From Reyranella sp. (GTDB taxonomy: Bacteria > Pseudomonadota > Alphaproteobacteria > Reyranellales > Reyranellaceae): a DNA stretch of 51,516 nt. Under the pieces are notes generated by a model that was not told the DNA's origin, ran no database searches, and was given only the letters and a program-made list of their open reading frames with translations. Both the position numbers and the translations under genes were made by a program. Positions 1 through 6,201 of this stretch are shown piece by piece (position 1 is the stretch's first letter; each line of letters begins with the position of its first letter). Location of the stretch: positions 1-51,516 of the forward strand of contig JAKFVH010000240.1 of the NCBI GenBank assembly GCA_021732285.1, read 5' to 3'.

Positions 1-266
1 TGACCGAGCAGATCGGCGCCGGCGATCTCTGCCGCACCGTGGTCGACGGCTGGAAGGCCTGGGACACCTGCATGCGGCTCCGGCTCAAGGACCGGGCGGC
101 GGCGTGCCCGGTCCTCGACGGCATCCTCGAGCAGCTCGCTCCGCCGGCACCAGGTTCAGCGCCACAGTCGCTGCCGTTGTCATCGGCATCTCCTCCGTCG
201 CCGTCGCCCAGGACGGCAGGCACGGCCACGGCCATAGCGAGAGCCACGACTGGTATCGCGACCTGA
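1..266 (+). CDS. Partial orphan protein, C-terminal part, probably element-borne
   Basis: An open frame enters from the left edge and runs in the third frame to a stop at 264-266. The first 45 or so residues look like real coding sequence (aromatic, charged, three Cys: C-R-T, D-T-C-M and A-A-C-P). The last 40 residues are a run of Ser, Pro, Ala and Thr, where the gene overlaps the next one in another frame, so this tail may be fortuitous. I do not recognise the family. It lies in the segment ending at the tRNA-Phe attachment site and is probably cargo of that element. The true end is uncertain: a frameshift or early natural termination outside what I can judge is possible. Confidence 0.4.
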   Translation, partial: TEQIGAGDLCRTVVDGWKAWDTCMRLRLKDRAAACPVLDGILEQLAPPAPGSAPQSLPLSSASPPSPSPRTAGTATAIARATTGIAT

Positions 267-523
267 AGCAGCCCGGCACTGGATTCTCCTGCTGCAACGG
301 CGATACCGTCGACGCCGAGGGCAAGCGCCGCGAGGGCGATTGCCGGCCGGTGCGCGCGACGCTCGACGACGACCGAAGGTGGATGGCGCTGATCGACGGC
401 CGATGGGTGTCCGTGCCGCCGCGCGTCGTGCTGCAGCAGCTCGCACCCGACGGCCGTAGCCACATCTGCGCCAGCAAGAGCGGGATGATCTACTGCTTCC
501 TCGGCGGCTCGCCGAAGATCTGA
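104..523 (+). CDS. Small exported Cys-containing protein, unknown function
   Basis: The protein has 139 codons from a GTG start; no other start is available in this frame before the hydrophobic segment. The N-terminus reads as a signal peptide: an Arg-rich region, then a hydrophobic stretch at about residues 18-34 ending in V-A-V-A-Q, a plausible signal peptidase I site. The mature part is about 100 residues, begins with a His-rich patch (HGHGHSESH) and has a Cys pair (FSCCNGD) plus two further Cys, which could form disulfides in the periplasm. It overlaps the preceding frame by 163 bases. Family not recognised. The body of the gene is convincing; the start is less so. Confidence 0.6.
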   Translation: MPGPRRHPRAARSAGTRFSATVAAVVIGISSVAVAQDGRHGHGHSESHDWYRDLKQPGTGFSCCNGDTVDAEGKRREGDCRPVRATLDDDRRWMALIDGRWVSVPPRVVLQQLAPDGRSHICASKSGMIYCFLGGSPKI

Positions 524-564
524 CCCTCCTTCGCTCCTGGGGAGCTTCGGAGGGCGAGCCCTCC
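524..564 (+). repeat. REP-like palindromic repeat, copy 1
   Basis: This is a 41-base element just after the stop of the previous gene. It contains two short hairpins: GCTCC...GGAGC, then GGAGGGC-GA-GCCCTCC. A near-identical copy lies in the opposite orientation at 2490-2531, and a 24-base core (541-564) is identical in both. Paired hairpins in intergenic DNA are typical of REP elements. Confidence 0.75.
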
Positions 565-586
565 ATTCCAAATGGACTGAAATCCG

Positions 587-754
587 ATGGACGTTTTCCT
601 GTGGACCATGGCGGTTTATCTGGCGATCGGTGGGCTGTGGCTGGGCGGCCTTGCCCTCTACGCATGGGGCCAGGGCGGGTCGATTGGCTGGGGCGACGCC
701 ATCCGGAATGCGCTCGGCTGGCCGTATGTTCTCTGGCAGGTGTTCGGCCGCTGA
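587..754 (+). CDS. Small membrane protein, 55 aa
   Basis: ATG at 587 opens a 55-residue frame with a strong transmembrane segment at about residues 3-28 (MAVYLAIGGLWLGGLALYAW), followed by a Gly/Trp-rich tail ending in WQVFGR. The stop TGA overlaps the ATG of the next gene (ATGA at 751-756), so the two are translationally coupled. The family is not recognised. Small single-pass proteins of this kind are common in integrated elements, and the gene sits 2.4 kb from the attachment site. Confidence 0.6.
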   Translation: MDVFLWTMAVYLAIGGLWLGGLALYAWGQGGSIGWGDAIRNALGWPYVLWQVFGR

Positions 755-918
755 TGCGCGACGATCTCGAAGCCGCCATTGAGGCGGCACGCAGCGCCCA
801 TACCGGCCTGCGGCCGACGTCGTTCGAGACGCTGAAGGGCCAGCTGCTCGAGATCCTGCGCAACCTTGACGACGACCTGTCGGTCCGCGACCTGCGCGAG
901 GAGCTAGAGGACCATTGA
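754..918 (+). CDS. Small acidic protein, 54 aa
   Basis: ATG at 754 overlaps the stop of the upstream membrane protein gene. The 54-residue product is helical in appearance and strongly acidic at its end (LDDDLSVRDLREELEDH), with an amphipathic stretch FETLKGQLLEILRNL. There are no Cys and no membrane segment. It is coupled to the small membrane protein and may work with it. Family unknown. Confidence 0.55.
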   Translation: MRDDLEAAIEAARSAHTGLRPTSFETLKGQLLEILRNLDDDLSVRDLREELEDH

Positions 919-970
919 GATCCCGGATGGCGCCGCCGGGCATTTCCGGCGCCGGCACATGGAGAAAACA

Positions 971-1210
971 ATGGCTGTTTCTGCCCGCATGGTCTGCGCG
1001 AACGTCAACGACTTCGGCAGCTTCCGAGAGGTGTTCTTGAACGCGGTGTATTCCGCCGACAAGGCCAGTCCGAACTACAGCTTTTCGCAGGCGACGCCGC
1101 AAGCGTCGCTGAAGATCGTCATCACCAACCCCGGCGCCTTCGAGCAGTTCAAGCCGAACGCCGTCTACAACCTGGTGTTCACCGAACACCAGGAGCCGGC
1201 GACGGAATAG
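971..1210 (+). CDS. Small hypothetical protein, 79 aa
   Basis: I chose ATG 971 over ATG 959 because GGAGAAA at 961-967 is a good Shine-Dalgarno for 971. The product is 79 residues, soluble, with the sequence NAVYSADKASPNYSFSQAT in the middle and a mostly beta or mixed pattern. No motif is recognisable. The region after it (1211-1374) holds no gene but has two hairpins, the second of them a terminator, so this gene may end a transcription unit. Confidence 0.55.
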   Translation: MAVSARMVCANVNDFGSFREVFLNAVYSADKASPNYSFSQATPQASLKIVITNPGAFEQFKPNAVYNLVFTEHQEPATE

Positions 1211-1239
1211 CCGGCACGTCGAACGCCGTTCGCCAAGCG

Positions 1240-1259
1240 TTTTCGCCGATAGGCGAAAA
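1240..1259 (+). other. Short stem-loop
   Basis: TTTTCGCC and GGCGAAAA form a perfect 8-bp stem with a four-base GATA loop. There is no T tract after it, so it is not a clear terminator. It lies 30 bases after the stop of the preceding gene and may stabilise the 3' end of its transcript. Confidence 0.45.
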
Positions 1260-1374
1260 GCGCGTTGCCGGGTCCCTTCCTTCCCCTGTCAGGAAGGCCC
1301 GGCAAACACCCCGGCGCCGATCGCAGCGTATCGCGATCGGGACGCCCAACCTCCCTTCGATGAAGCCCCGAACT

Positions 1375-1410
1375 GCCCGCCGGCGCATCCCACGCGCCGG
1401 CGGGCTTTTT
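1375..1410 (+). terminator. Strong Rho-independent terminator
   Basis: A perfect 12-bp stem (GCCCGCCGGCGC with GCGCCGGCGGGC), a 7-base loop (ATCCCAC) and TTTTTC directly after it form a textbook intrinsic terminator for plus-strand transcription. It ends the run of small genes at 587-1210 and lies 27 bases before the next plus-strand start. Confidence 0.85.
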
Positions 1411-1436
1411 CTCGTTTGTGGGGCTATGCTGGGCCG

Positions 1437-1691
1437 ATGGCCAAAGCCACGCGCAACGACCTTCTTCTGGCCGCGCGCTTCATCGTGGCGCTATATAACG
1501 TCACCAAGGGCCGCCCGGGCCGGTTCCGCCGCATCGACGACTGTGCCCGACGTGCCGGCATCGCCGGCGAGCGCGACACAGAGACGGCGCTGCGGACGGC
1601 CGAGCGGGCGGGCTTCGTGACGGTGCGGGTCGATGGGGCCGAGGCGATGCTGACGACCGAAGGCCTGCGCGCGGCACGGAAGCGCGACTAG
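1437..1691 (+). CDS. Small winged-helix-like protein, 84 aa
   Basis: ATG 1437 gives an 84-residue basic protein. ATG 1416 in the same frame is less likely because it lies against the terminator. The layout (LLLAARFIVALYN, RFRRIDDCARRAGI, TALRTAERAGFVTVRVDG, AMLTTEGLRAARKRD) resembles a winged helix: a recognition-like helix followed by a beta wing and TTEG-L at the end, as in many small DNA-binding proteins. This is pattern similarity only. Its stop shares a CTAG tetranucleotide with the stop of the convergent hicB gene (1688-1691). Confidence 0.55.
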   Translation: MAKATRNDLLLAARFIVALYNVTKGRPGRFRRIDDCARRAGIAGERDTETALRTAERAGFVTVRVDGAEAMLTTEGLRAARKRD

Positions 1692-2182
1692 CCCTTGCGC
1701 AGCGATTCGCGCACCAGCTTGCCGAGGTCAAGCTTGCTCAGGTCGGCGGTGTCGAGGAAGCGCAGCACGTCCTCGTCGGTGACCTGGCGCGGGTGCAGGT
1801 TGCGCAGGCGCTCGGCGACGGCCGTCGTGATGAAGGCGCTGCGCGTCTCGCCGGTCTCGGCCGCGGCCTGGTCGAGGCGCTTCAGCAGGGCCTCGTCCAT
1901 GGACAGCGAGAACTTGGCGCTGCGGCCCGGCACCTCGACCGCGACCAGGGCGCGGCCGACCTCGTCGGCGACGGGCTCGAGCTGGTCGGCCGGCGTCGGC
2001 GCAGGCACGGTCAGGCCGCGCGCGAGGAGGTTGGCGATGTCGTCGCCGGCGAACTCGGCGGCGAGCGCCAGGCCCGCCTCGATCGAGGCGGCGGCAACGT
2101 TCACGCCGATGAAGTCGGGCAGGTAGATCCAGTGCTCGCCGGCGTGCCGCGCGATCTGCGCCCAGTACCACTTGGTGGCCAT
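1688..2182 (-). CDS. hicB: HicB-family antitoxin
   Basis: This 164-residue protein has the two-part layout of long HicB antitoxins. The N-terminal half carries the HicB fold (WIYLPDFIGVNVAAASIEAGLALAAE), a degenerate RNase-H-like domain that binds the toxin. The C-terminal part, from about residue 88, is a ribbon-helix-helix DNA-binding domain (KFSLSMDEALLKRLDQAA, then TRSAFITTAVAERLRN). It starts 15 bases after hicA ends, in the usual hicA-hicB order. By family knowledge it neutralises HicA and represses the operon. It could stabilise the integrated element it sits in. The family call is confident; activity is inferred. Confidence 0.85.
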   Translation of the reverse strand: MATKWYWAQIARHAGEHWIYLPDFIGVNVAAASIEAGLALAAEFAGDDIANLLARGLTVPAPTPADQLEPVADEVGRALVAVEVPGRSAKFSLSMDEALLKRLDQAAAETGETRSAFITTAVAERLRNLHPRQVTDEDVLRFLDTADLSKLDLGKLVRESLRKG

Positions 2183-2197
2183 TCTTTCTTCTCCTTC

Positions 2198-2392
2198 TCA
2201 GCGGCCGCGGAACTTGAGGCCCGCTTGGCGCTCGATTCGCTTCAGCGTCTCGATATGCACGTCCTTCCGGGGGTGGGAGACCGTGCACACGTTGGGATTG
2301 GTCGGATGGCGGAGCTGCACATGGCTGCCCTTGGTCCGTACCTCGACCCAGCCGTTGGCCTTTAGTATCCGGATGATCTCTTTGCTGTCCAT
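2198..2392 (-). CDS. hicA: HicA-family mRNA interferase toxin
   Basis: ATG at 2392 gives a 64-residue protein, the normal HicA length. It is preceded by GGAGACAGGT, which sets this start over longer in-frame options. The fold is a double-stranded-RNA-binding-like domain. The start MDSKEIIRILKANGW and the GSHVQLRHP motif with its catalytic His are diagnostic of the family, which cleaves mRNA independently of the ribosome. A basic C-terminus (ERQAGLKFRGR) follows. It is the first gene of a two-gene operon with hicB. Confidence 0.88.
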   Translation of the reverse strand: MDSKEIIRILKANGWVEVRTKGSHVQLRHPTNPNVCTVSHPRKDVHIETLKRIERQAGLKFRGR

Positions 2393-2416
2393 ACCTGTCT
2401 CCGCTTCGGTATGGCT

Positions 2417-2445
2417 AAAGTAATACCGACAAACGCAATTGTCAA
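2417..2445 (-). promoter_or_regulatory. Probable hicAB promoter and operator
   Basis: Read on the minus strand, TTGACA (2440-2445) and TACTTT (2417-2422) are separated by 17 bases, a sigma-70 pattern about 25 bases upstream of the hicA start. A GACAA-N6-TTGTC inverted repeat (2428-2443) overlaps the -35 and spacer, a sensible place for HicB autorepression. The AT-rich stretch stands out from the GC-rich surroundings. Confidence 0.55.
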
Positions 2446-2486
2446 TACCAATAGAATAATAAGTATGACCCATGGAATACCAACGA

Positions 2487-2930
2487 TCAGGAGGGCTCGC
2501 CCTCCGAAGCTCCGCGAGGAGCGTAGGAGGGGCGCCAGGCCGGCCCGTGGATATGCCACTGGACGGGCCGGCTGCAGCCTGGGCAGGCGTACCGCTGCCG
2601 CGTTCCCGACCATGGCGGCTGGTCGAGCCGGGCCTGGTCGATCTCCCACAGGCAGTGCGGGCACCATAGAAAGGTGAGGGTCACCGAGCCGCCGACGGGC
2701 AGCAGCTCGCGCGGCTGGATCTTCGGCACGCCGCGGCCGCCGCAGGCGGTGCCGATCGAGGGCCGGGTGCCGGCGCACCGGAAGCGCGCGGTGGCGAATC
2801 CGCGGCCCGCGATCGCCGGATCGCCAGCGTCGACCTGGCGCGTCGTCCGGCAGGCCGGACAGTAGACGTGCAGCTCGAGCCCGAGGCGCGCGACGTCGCC
2901 GATCGTCTGGAAGGGAAGCGCGCGGAGCAT
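2487..2930 (-). CDS. Cys-rich putative zinc-ribbon protein
   Basis: The 147-residue product carries three CxxC knuckles, CPAC (24-27), CPHC (90-93) and CPGC (116-119), plus single Cys at 52 and 63. This is enough to bind two or more zinc ions in ribbon-type sites. The LTFLWCPHC and RYACPGCSRPVQWH contexts look like rubredoxin-type knuckles. No catalytic domain is seen. The last few codons are made from the REP-like repeat copy at 2490-2531, so the C-terminus has been set or replaced by the repeat. I do not recognise a named family; a DNA- or RNA-binding role is possible. Confidence 0.65.
   Translation of the reverse strand: MLRALPFQTIGDVARLGLELHVYCPACRTTRQVDAGDPAIAGRGFATARFRCAGTRPSIGTACGGRGVPKIQPRELLPVGGSVTLTFLWCPHCLWEIDQARLDQPPWSGTRQRYACPGCSRPVQWHIHGPAWRPSYAPRGASEGEPS
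2490..2531 (-). repeat. REP-like palindromic repeat, copy 2 (inverted)
   Basis: This 42-base element matches the copy at 524-564 in reverse orientation, with a 24-base identical core at 2490-2513 and a few differences in the rest. It overlaps the end of the Cys-rich gene. The two copies bracket about 1.9 kb that includes hicAB. Confidence 0.75.
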
Positions 2931-3104
2931 GGCGCAAGCCTACGCCGCGGCCAACGTCGACGGTGCTGCGACACGCCGGCGCGCAGCAATGCCAGCAGTC
3001 GAATCCGCGCGCTGTTGGCGGTTAGACGCTTTCCGACTTATCCACCGGAATTAGACGGTGGCCGCACGGCCTAAGTCCTTGATCTTGCTGGCCGGCACGT
3101 CCGC

Positions 3105-3149
3105 CTGAAAATCGCAGTGTCGGTGGTTCGATCCCGCCCCTGGGCACCA
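3105..3149 (+). other. Attachment site: 3' fragment of tRNA-Phe (GAA)
   Basis: The 45 bases from the anticodon loop (CTGAAAA) to the CCA end form the 3' part of a tRNA-Phe. They comprise the 3' anticodon strand TCGCA, a short variable region, a T arm (GGTGG-TTCGATC-CCGCC, five pairs), the 3' acceptor strand CCTGGGC, discriminator A and CCA. The 5' half (which should begin GCCCAGG) is absent upstream, so this is not a functional gene. Such fragments are made when tyrosine integrases insert DNA into a tRNA gene. The intact copy should lie to the left, outside the window, making 1-3104 the distal end of the element. Confidence 0.85.
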
Positions 3150-3220
3150 TTTCCCATCGATCATTTCGAGCTTTCTGGATCATGGCGCGACGCTTCGTGC
3201 CGCCAGTGCTTTAGGGCCGA

Positions 3221-4681
3221 TCATCGTCGGCTCGTGGCCGCCCGAACGATCGCCTCAGCCTCGATCTCGACGCGGTGGTCGCCTATCAGGCCGGCGACGC
3301 GCACCAGCGTGTTGGCCGGCTTGATGTCGCTAAGGACGCGTCCGTGCGCGCGCGAGATCGCCAGCACGTCCGCCTCGTCGGTGATGTAGATGCGCGTGCG
3401 CGCAATGTCCTCGACTCGCCCGCCCAGCGACGTGACGGAAGCAACGATGCGGTCGAGAATGTAGGTGGTCTGCGCCCCGGCGTCCGCTGGTGCCACCGCC
3501 CGAGACAGGCCGGCGATCGCCGTGGTGCCTGAAACCAGGATCCGGTCGCCGATCCGCTGCGCCCGGCAATAGCCGGCAATGTCCTCCCAGGACGATCCGG
3601 TCAGCACGCGCTCGGCGCCGGGCCCGGCCGGCAGCCGCTGGAAGGGCTTGGCAACTTCGGAGAGGTGGTGGGACAGATCGCCGGAAGCGGTCAGGAACGG
3701 CGGCCGGCGGTATTCGTCGCCGCAGTCGCCGGGAATGGGCCGGGTCGCGGCGAAGGCTTTTTCGAGCAGCGCGCGGTCTTCGGCGTCCAGGGTGAAGGAG
3801 AACAGCCGCCGGTTGTCGGTCGCATGCATCGCCTCGCCGAGGCGCGCGCCGATGATGACTCCGGCGACGCGGCGCTGCTCGAGCACCCAGCGTGTCGCGA
3901 CATTTGCGATCGAGACGCCATGCTTGCGCGCGACCTCCGCAGCCGCCCGCAGCACGGTCTGGAACGCCTGCCAGCCGCCGGCGGCCGCGATGAAGCGGCC
4001 ATATTTCATCTTAGACCAGTCGGCTACGCTGCCGGGCTCTTTTCGATCGAGCCAGCGCTCCGACAAGAATCCGCCGTTGAGCGTGCCGTAGGCGAGCAGC
4101 CATGCGCCGTGGCGCTCGCAGACATCGGCGAGCTCGCCAGCCGCCCGCCGGTCCATCAGGGAGAAGCTCACCTGGTTGGTGCGCAGCGGCACGCCGTCCG
4201 ACAGCGCCAGGTTGAAGTGCGCGGCGTCGAAATTGGTGACGCCGAGCTCGCCGATCAGGCCCTCCTCGCGCAGGAGCGCCAGCTCGTGCAAGGCATCCAG
4301 CCAGGCCGGATGCTCGAAGGTCCACCAGTGGAACTGCAGCAGGTCGATGCGTTCGGCGCCCAGCCGGTCGAGACGCTCCTGAACGCCCGCGCGCACGATT
4401 GCGGCGGTCATCGGCCCCGGTGGCGGGCACCACTTGGTCAGAACGTGTGGGCGCCGCGCACCGCCACGCGACAGCAGCCGGCCGGCAATGATCTCGGCGC
4501 TGCCGTAGTGATCGGCCATGTCGAAAGTGTCGAGGCCTTCCGCCACATAGGCCGCGAGCCAGTCTGCGCCGGTCTCGGGATCGATCTTCGTTCCGTCCTT
4601 CTCGATGTCCGCCACCTGCCACAAGCCGGTCAGGATCCGCGAAATCTCCAGGTTCTCGGTCAGGCGTAAACGTTCGGACAT
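3221..4681 (-). CDS. Aldo/keto reductase fused to a C-terminal RidA domain
   Basis: The protein has 486 residues from ATG 4681; a longer open frame to 5068 exists but runs through a divergent gene. Residues 1-330 form an aldo/keto reductase barrel with a complete tetrad: D54, Y59 (DMADHYG), K83 (VLTKW) and H118 (LLQFHWW). The NADPH end (NVATRWVLEQ, VIIGAR) is also present. Residues 355-486 form a RidA/YjgF domain with R461 (LVRVAGL) and E474 (VEIEAEAIV), the positions that in RidA hold the carboxylate and activate water to hydrolyse enamines or imines. The two parts may act in sequence, or RidA may clear a reactive product. The gene is divergent from an operon that includes a second, related reductase. 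Confidence 0.88.
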   Translation of the reverse strand: MSERLRLTENLEISRILTGLWQVADIEKDGTKIDPETGADWLAAYVAEGLDTFDMADHYGSAEIIAGRLLSRGGARRPHVLTKWCPPPGPMTAAIVRAGVQERLDRLGAERIDLLQFHWWTFEHPAWLDALHELALLREEGLIGELGVTNFDAAHFNLALSDGVPLRTNQVSFSLMDRRAAGELADVCERHGAWLLAYGTLNGGFLSERWLDRKEPGSVADWSKMKYGRFIAAAGGWQAFQTVLRAAAEVARKHGVSIANVATRWVLEQRRVAGVIIGARLGEAMHATDNRRLFSFTLDAEDRALLEKAFAATRPIPGDCGDEYRRPPFLTASGDLSHHLSEVAKPFQRLPAGPGAERVLTGSSWEDIAGYCRAQRIGDRILVSGTTAIAGLSRAVAPADAGAQTTYILDRIVASVTSLGGRVEDIARTRIYITDEADVLAISRAHGRVLSDIKPANTLVRVAGLIGDHRVEIEAEAIVRAATSRR

Positions 4682-4756
4682 CGGTCGGTTGATGATCGGT
4701 TTCAGATATGCGCCATACTGGGGCCGGAGCAAGGTCAAGACCAGAAGGTTGGGGGC

Positions 4757-5131
4757 ATGGAACGCGACGGCGAACGGGGGTTTTGGCTCTACGACCTGCG
4801 GGTGGAGACGGTCCTCGACGGGCGCACGCCGGTCTGCCGGCATGTCGAGGGCGAATATTTCCGGGTGATCGGGGAGAGCCTGGTGTTCGAGGGCGCGCAG
4901 ATGGTCTCCATGTACGCGCTCGCCGCGGTCCTGCCGCTCCTGCCGGCCCGCCAGCGGGAAACCGATCCCGACGACTGGATGTCGACCGATGCCGAAGTCG
5001 CCTGCGCCGATCCGCATTGCGGCGGGCGCTTTCGGATCGTGCGCGAGGGGCGGCGCTGGTTCTCCCACGCCGCGACCACCGGCCTGCCGACATCGCGCGG
5101 CACGCCCTATTGGCGCGAGAAGACGAAATGA
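4757..5131 (+). CDS. TIGR04076-like small protein
   Basis: The 124-residue protein opens the plus-strand operon, 75 bases from the divergent reductase-RidA gene. It has the pattern DLRVETVLDGRTPVC, EGEYFRVIGE, MYALAAVLPLLPARQR, DPDDWMSTDAEVACADPHCG and RFRIVREG, which I associate with the TIGR04076 family of uncharacterised proteins. The Asp and the Cys pair in the fourth block could bind a metal. No function is established. Its stop overlaps the ATG of the next gene (ATGA at 5128), so it is coupled to the reductase. Confidence 0.75.
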   Translation: MERDGERGFWLYDLRVETVLDGRTPVCRHVEGEYFRVIGESLVFEGAQMVSMYALAAVLPLLPARQRETDPDDWMSTDAEVACADPHCGGRFRIVREGRRWFSHAATTGLPTSRGTPYWREKTK

Positions 5132-6201
5132 CCGTCGAAACCGCCGACCTGCGCCCGGGTCATCGCATCTCCCGCGTCATCAAGGGCGGTTGGCAGCTGG
5201 CGGGTGATCACGGCGAGGTTCGCCCCGATCAGGCGATCGCCGACATGGAGGCGTTTCTCGACGCCGGCATCACCACCTTCGACTGCGCCGATATCTACAA
5301 GGGCGTCGAGGATATGATCGGTGCCTTCATCGCCGACGTCCGCCATCGCCGTGGGCCGGAGGCAGCCGGCCGCGTCGTCGTCCACACCAAGCTGGTGCCG
5401 GATCTCGGCCGGCTCGATGACATCCGGCCGGACGAGATCGAGGCGATCGTCGACCGCTCGCTGCAGCGGCTGAAGGTCGATCGCCTGCCGCTGGTCCAGT
5501 TCTTCTGGTGGGACATGACCCGCGGCGATCCGGTCGGCGCGCTTGCCGTGCTCAAGGACTGCCAGCGCAAGGGCAAGATCGCCACGCTCGGCGTCACCAA
5601 CTGGGACACGCCGGCGATGGATCGCTTCATCGACGCGGGCTACGACGTAGCCTCGGCGCAGGTCCAGTACTCGCTGCTCGACCGCCGGCCGGCGGGGGCC
5701 TTCGCCGGGTGGGGCGCCCGCAGGAACGTCCAGATCCTCTGCTACGGCACGCTGGCTGGCGGTTTTCTCGCCGAGCACTGGCTCGGCCGGCCCGATCCCG
5801 GCTTCGCCTTCGCGAACCGCAGCCTCGTGAAGTACCGGCTGATCATCGACGAGTTCGGCTCGTGGGACCTGTTCCAGTCCCTTCTGGCCACGCTCAAGTC
5901 GATTGGCGACAGGCACGGCGTGGCGCTGTCGTCGGTTGCGACTCGCTGGGTGCTGGATCAGCCGCAGGTCGCCGCGGCGATCGTCGGCGCGCGGTACGCC
6001 CGCCATCTGCCGCAAACGCTGGAAGTTTTCCGGTTGGCGCTGGGTGATGCCGACAGGGCTGCCATCGCGGGCATCCTGGCGCAGGCGGGCGGGCCCAGCG
6101 GCCCGGTCTACGGGCTGGAGGGTGACCGGACCGGAAGGCATGGCCGGATCATGAAGTACAATCTGAACGCCAATCCGAACGACAAGGTGCTGGGCTCGTG
6201 A
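5128..6201 (+). CDS. Aldo/keto reductase homologue lacking the catalytic His
   Basis: The 357-residue protein is a paralogue of the barrel part of the divergent fusion. It keeps D52 and Y57 (DCADIYKG), K88 (VVHTKL) and the C-terminal cofactor region (SVATRWVLDQ, AAIVGARY). The tetrad His is replaced: the strand reads VQFFWWDM, where the paralogue has LQFHWWTF, so F126 takes the His place. Reduced or altered chemistry is likely; some aldo/keto reductases with a changed His act on steroids or on other substrates. The extension after residue 325 is longer than usual. It overlaps both neighbours (ATGA, GTGA). Confidence 0.85.
   Translation: MTVETADLRPGHRISRVIKGGWQLAGDHGEVRPDQAIADMEAFLDAGITTFDCADIYKGVEDMIGAFIADVRHRRGPEAAGRVVVHTKLVPDLGRLDDIRPDEIEAIVDRSLQRLKVDRLPLVQFFWWDMTRGDPVGALAVLKDCQRKGKIATLGVTNWDTPAMDRFIDAGYDVASAQVQYSLLDRRPAGAFAGWGARRNVQILCYGTLAGGFLAEHWLGRPDPGFAFANRSLVKYRLIIDEFGSWDLFQSLLATLKSIGDRHGVALSSVATRWVLDQPQVAAAIVGARYARHLPQTLEVFRLALGDADRAAIAGILAQAGGPSGPVYGLEGDRTGRHGRIMKYNLNANPNDKVLGS

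Noticed and set aside
2393..2930. A larger defence island built around HicAB and the Cys-rich protein
   Set aside because: No nuclease, helicase, methylase, reverse transcriptase or other effector is seen in 1-3104; a toxin-antitoxin pair alone does not show a defence system.
3060..3149. A complete tRNA gene
   Set aside because: Only the anticodon-loop-to-CCA part is present; the bases before 3105 do not form the acceptor 5' strand, D arm or 5' anticodon strand of tRNA-Phe.
4682..5068. Longer N-terminus for the AKR-RidA fusion (start at 5068)
   Set aside because: The added 129 residues run antisense through the convincing TIGR04076-like gene and show no domain; ATG 4681 begins right at the barrel.
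5107..6141. Long minus-strand open frame opposite the second aldo/keto reductase
   Set aside because: It has Arg/Asp/Ala-rich composition without motifs and lies fully opposite a gene with clear AKR motifs; long antisense frames are common in high-GC DNA.
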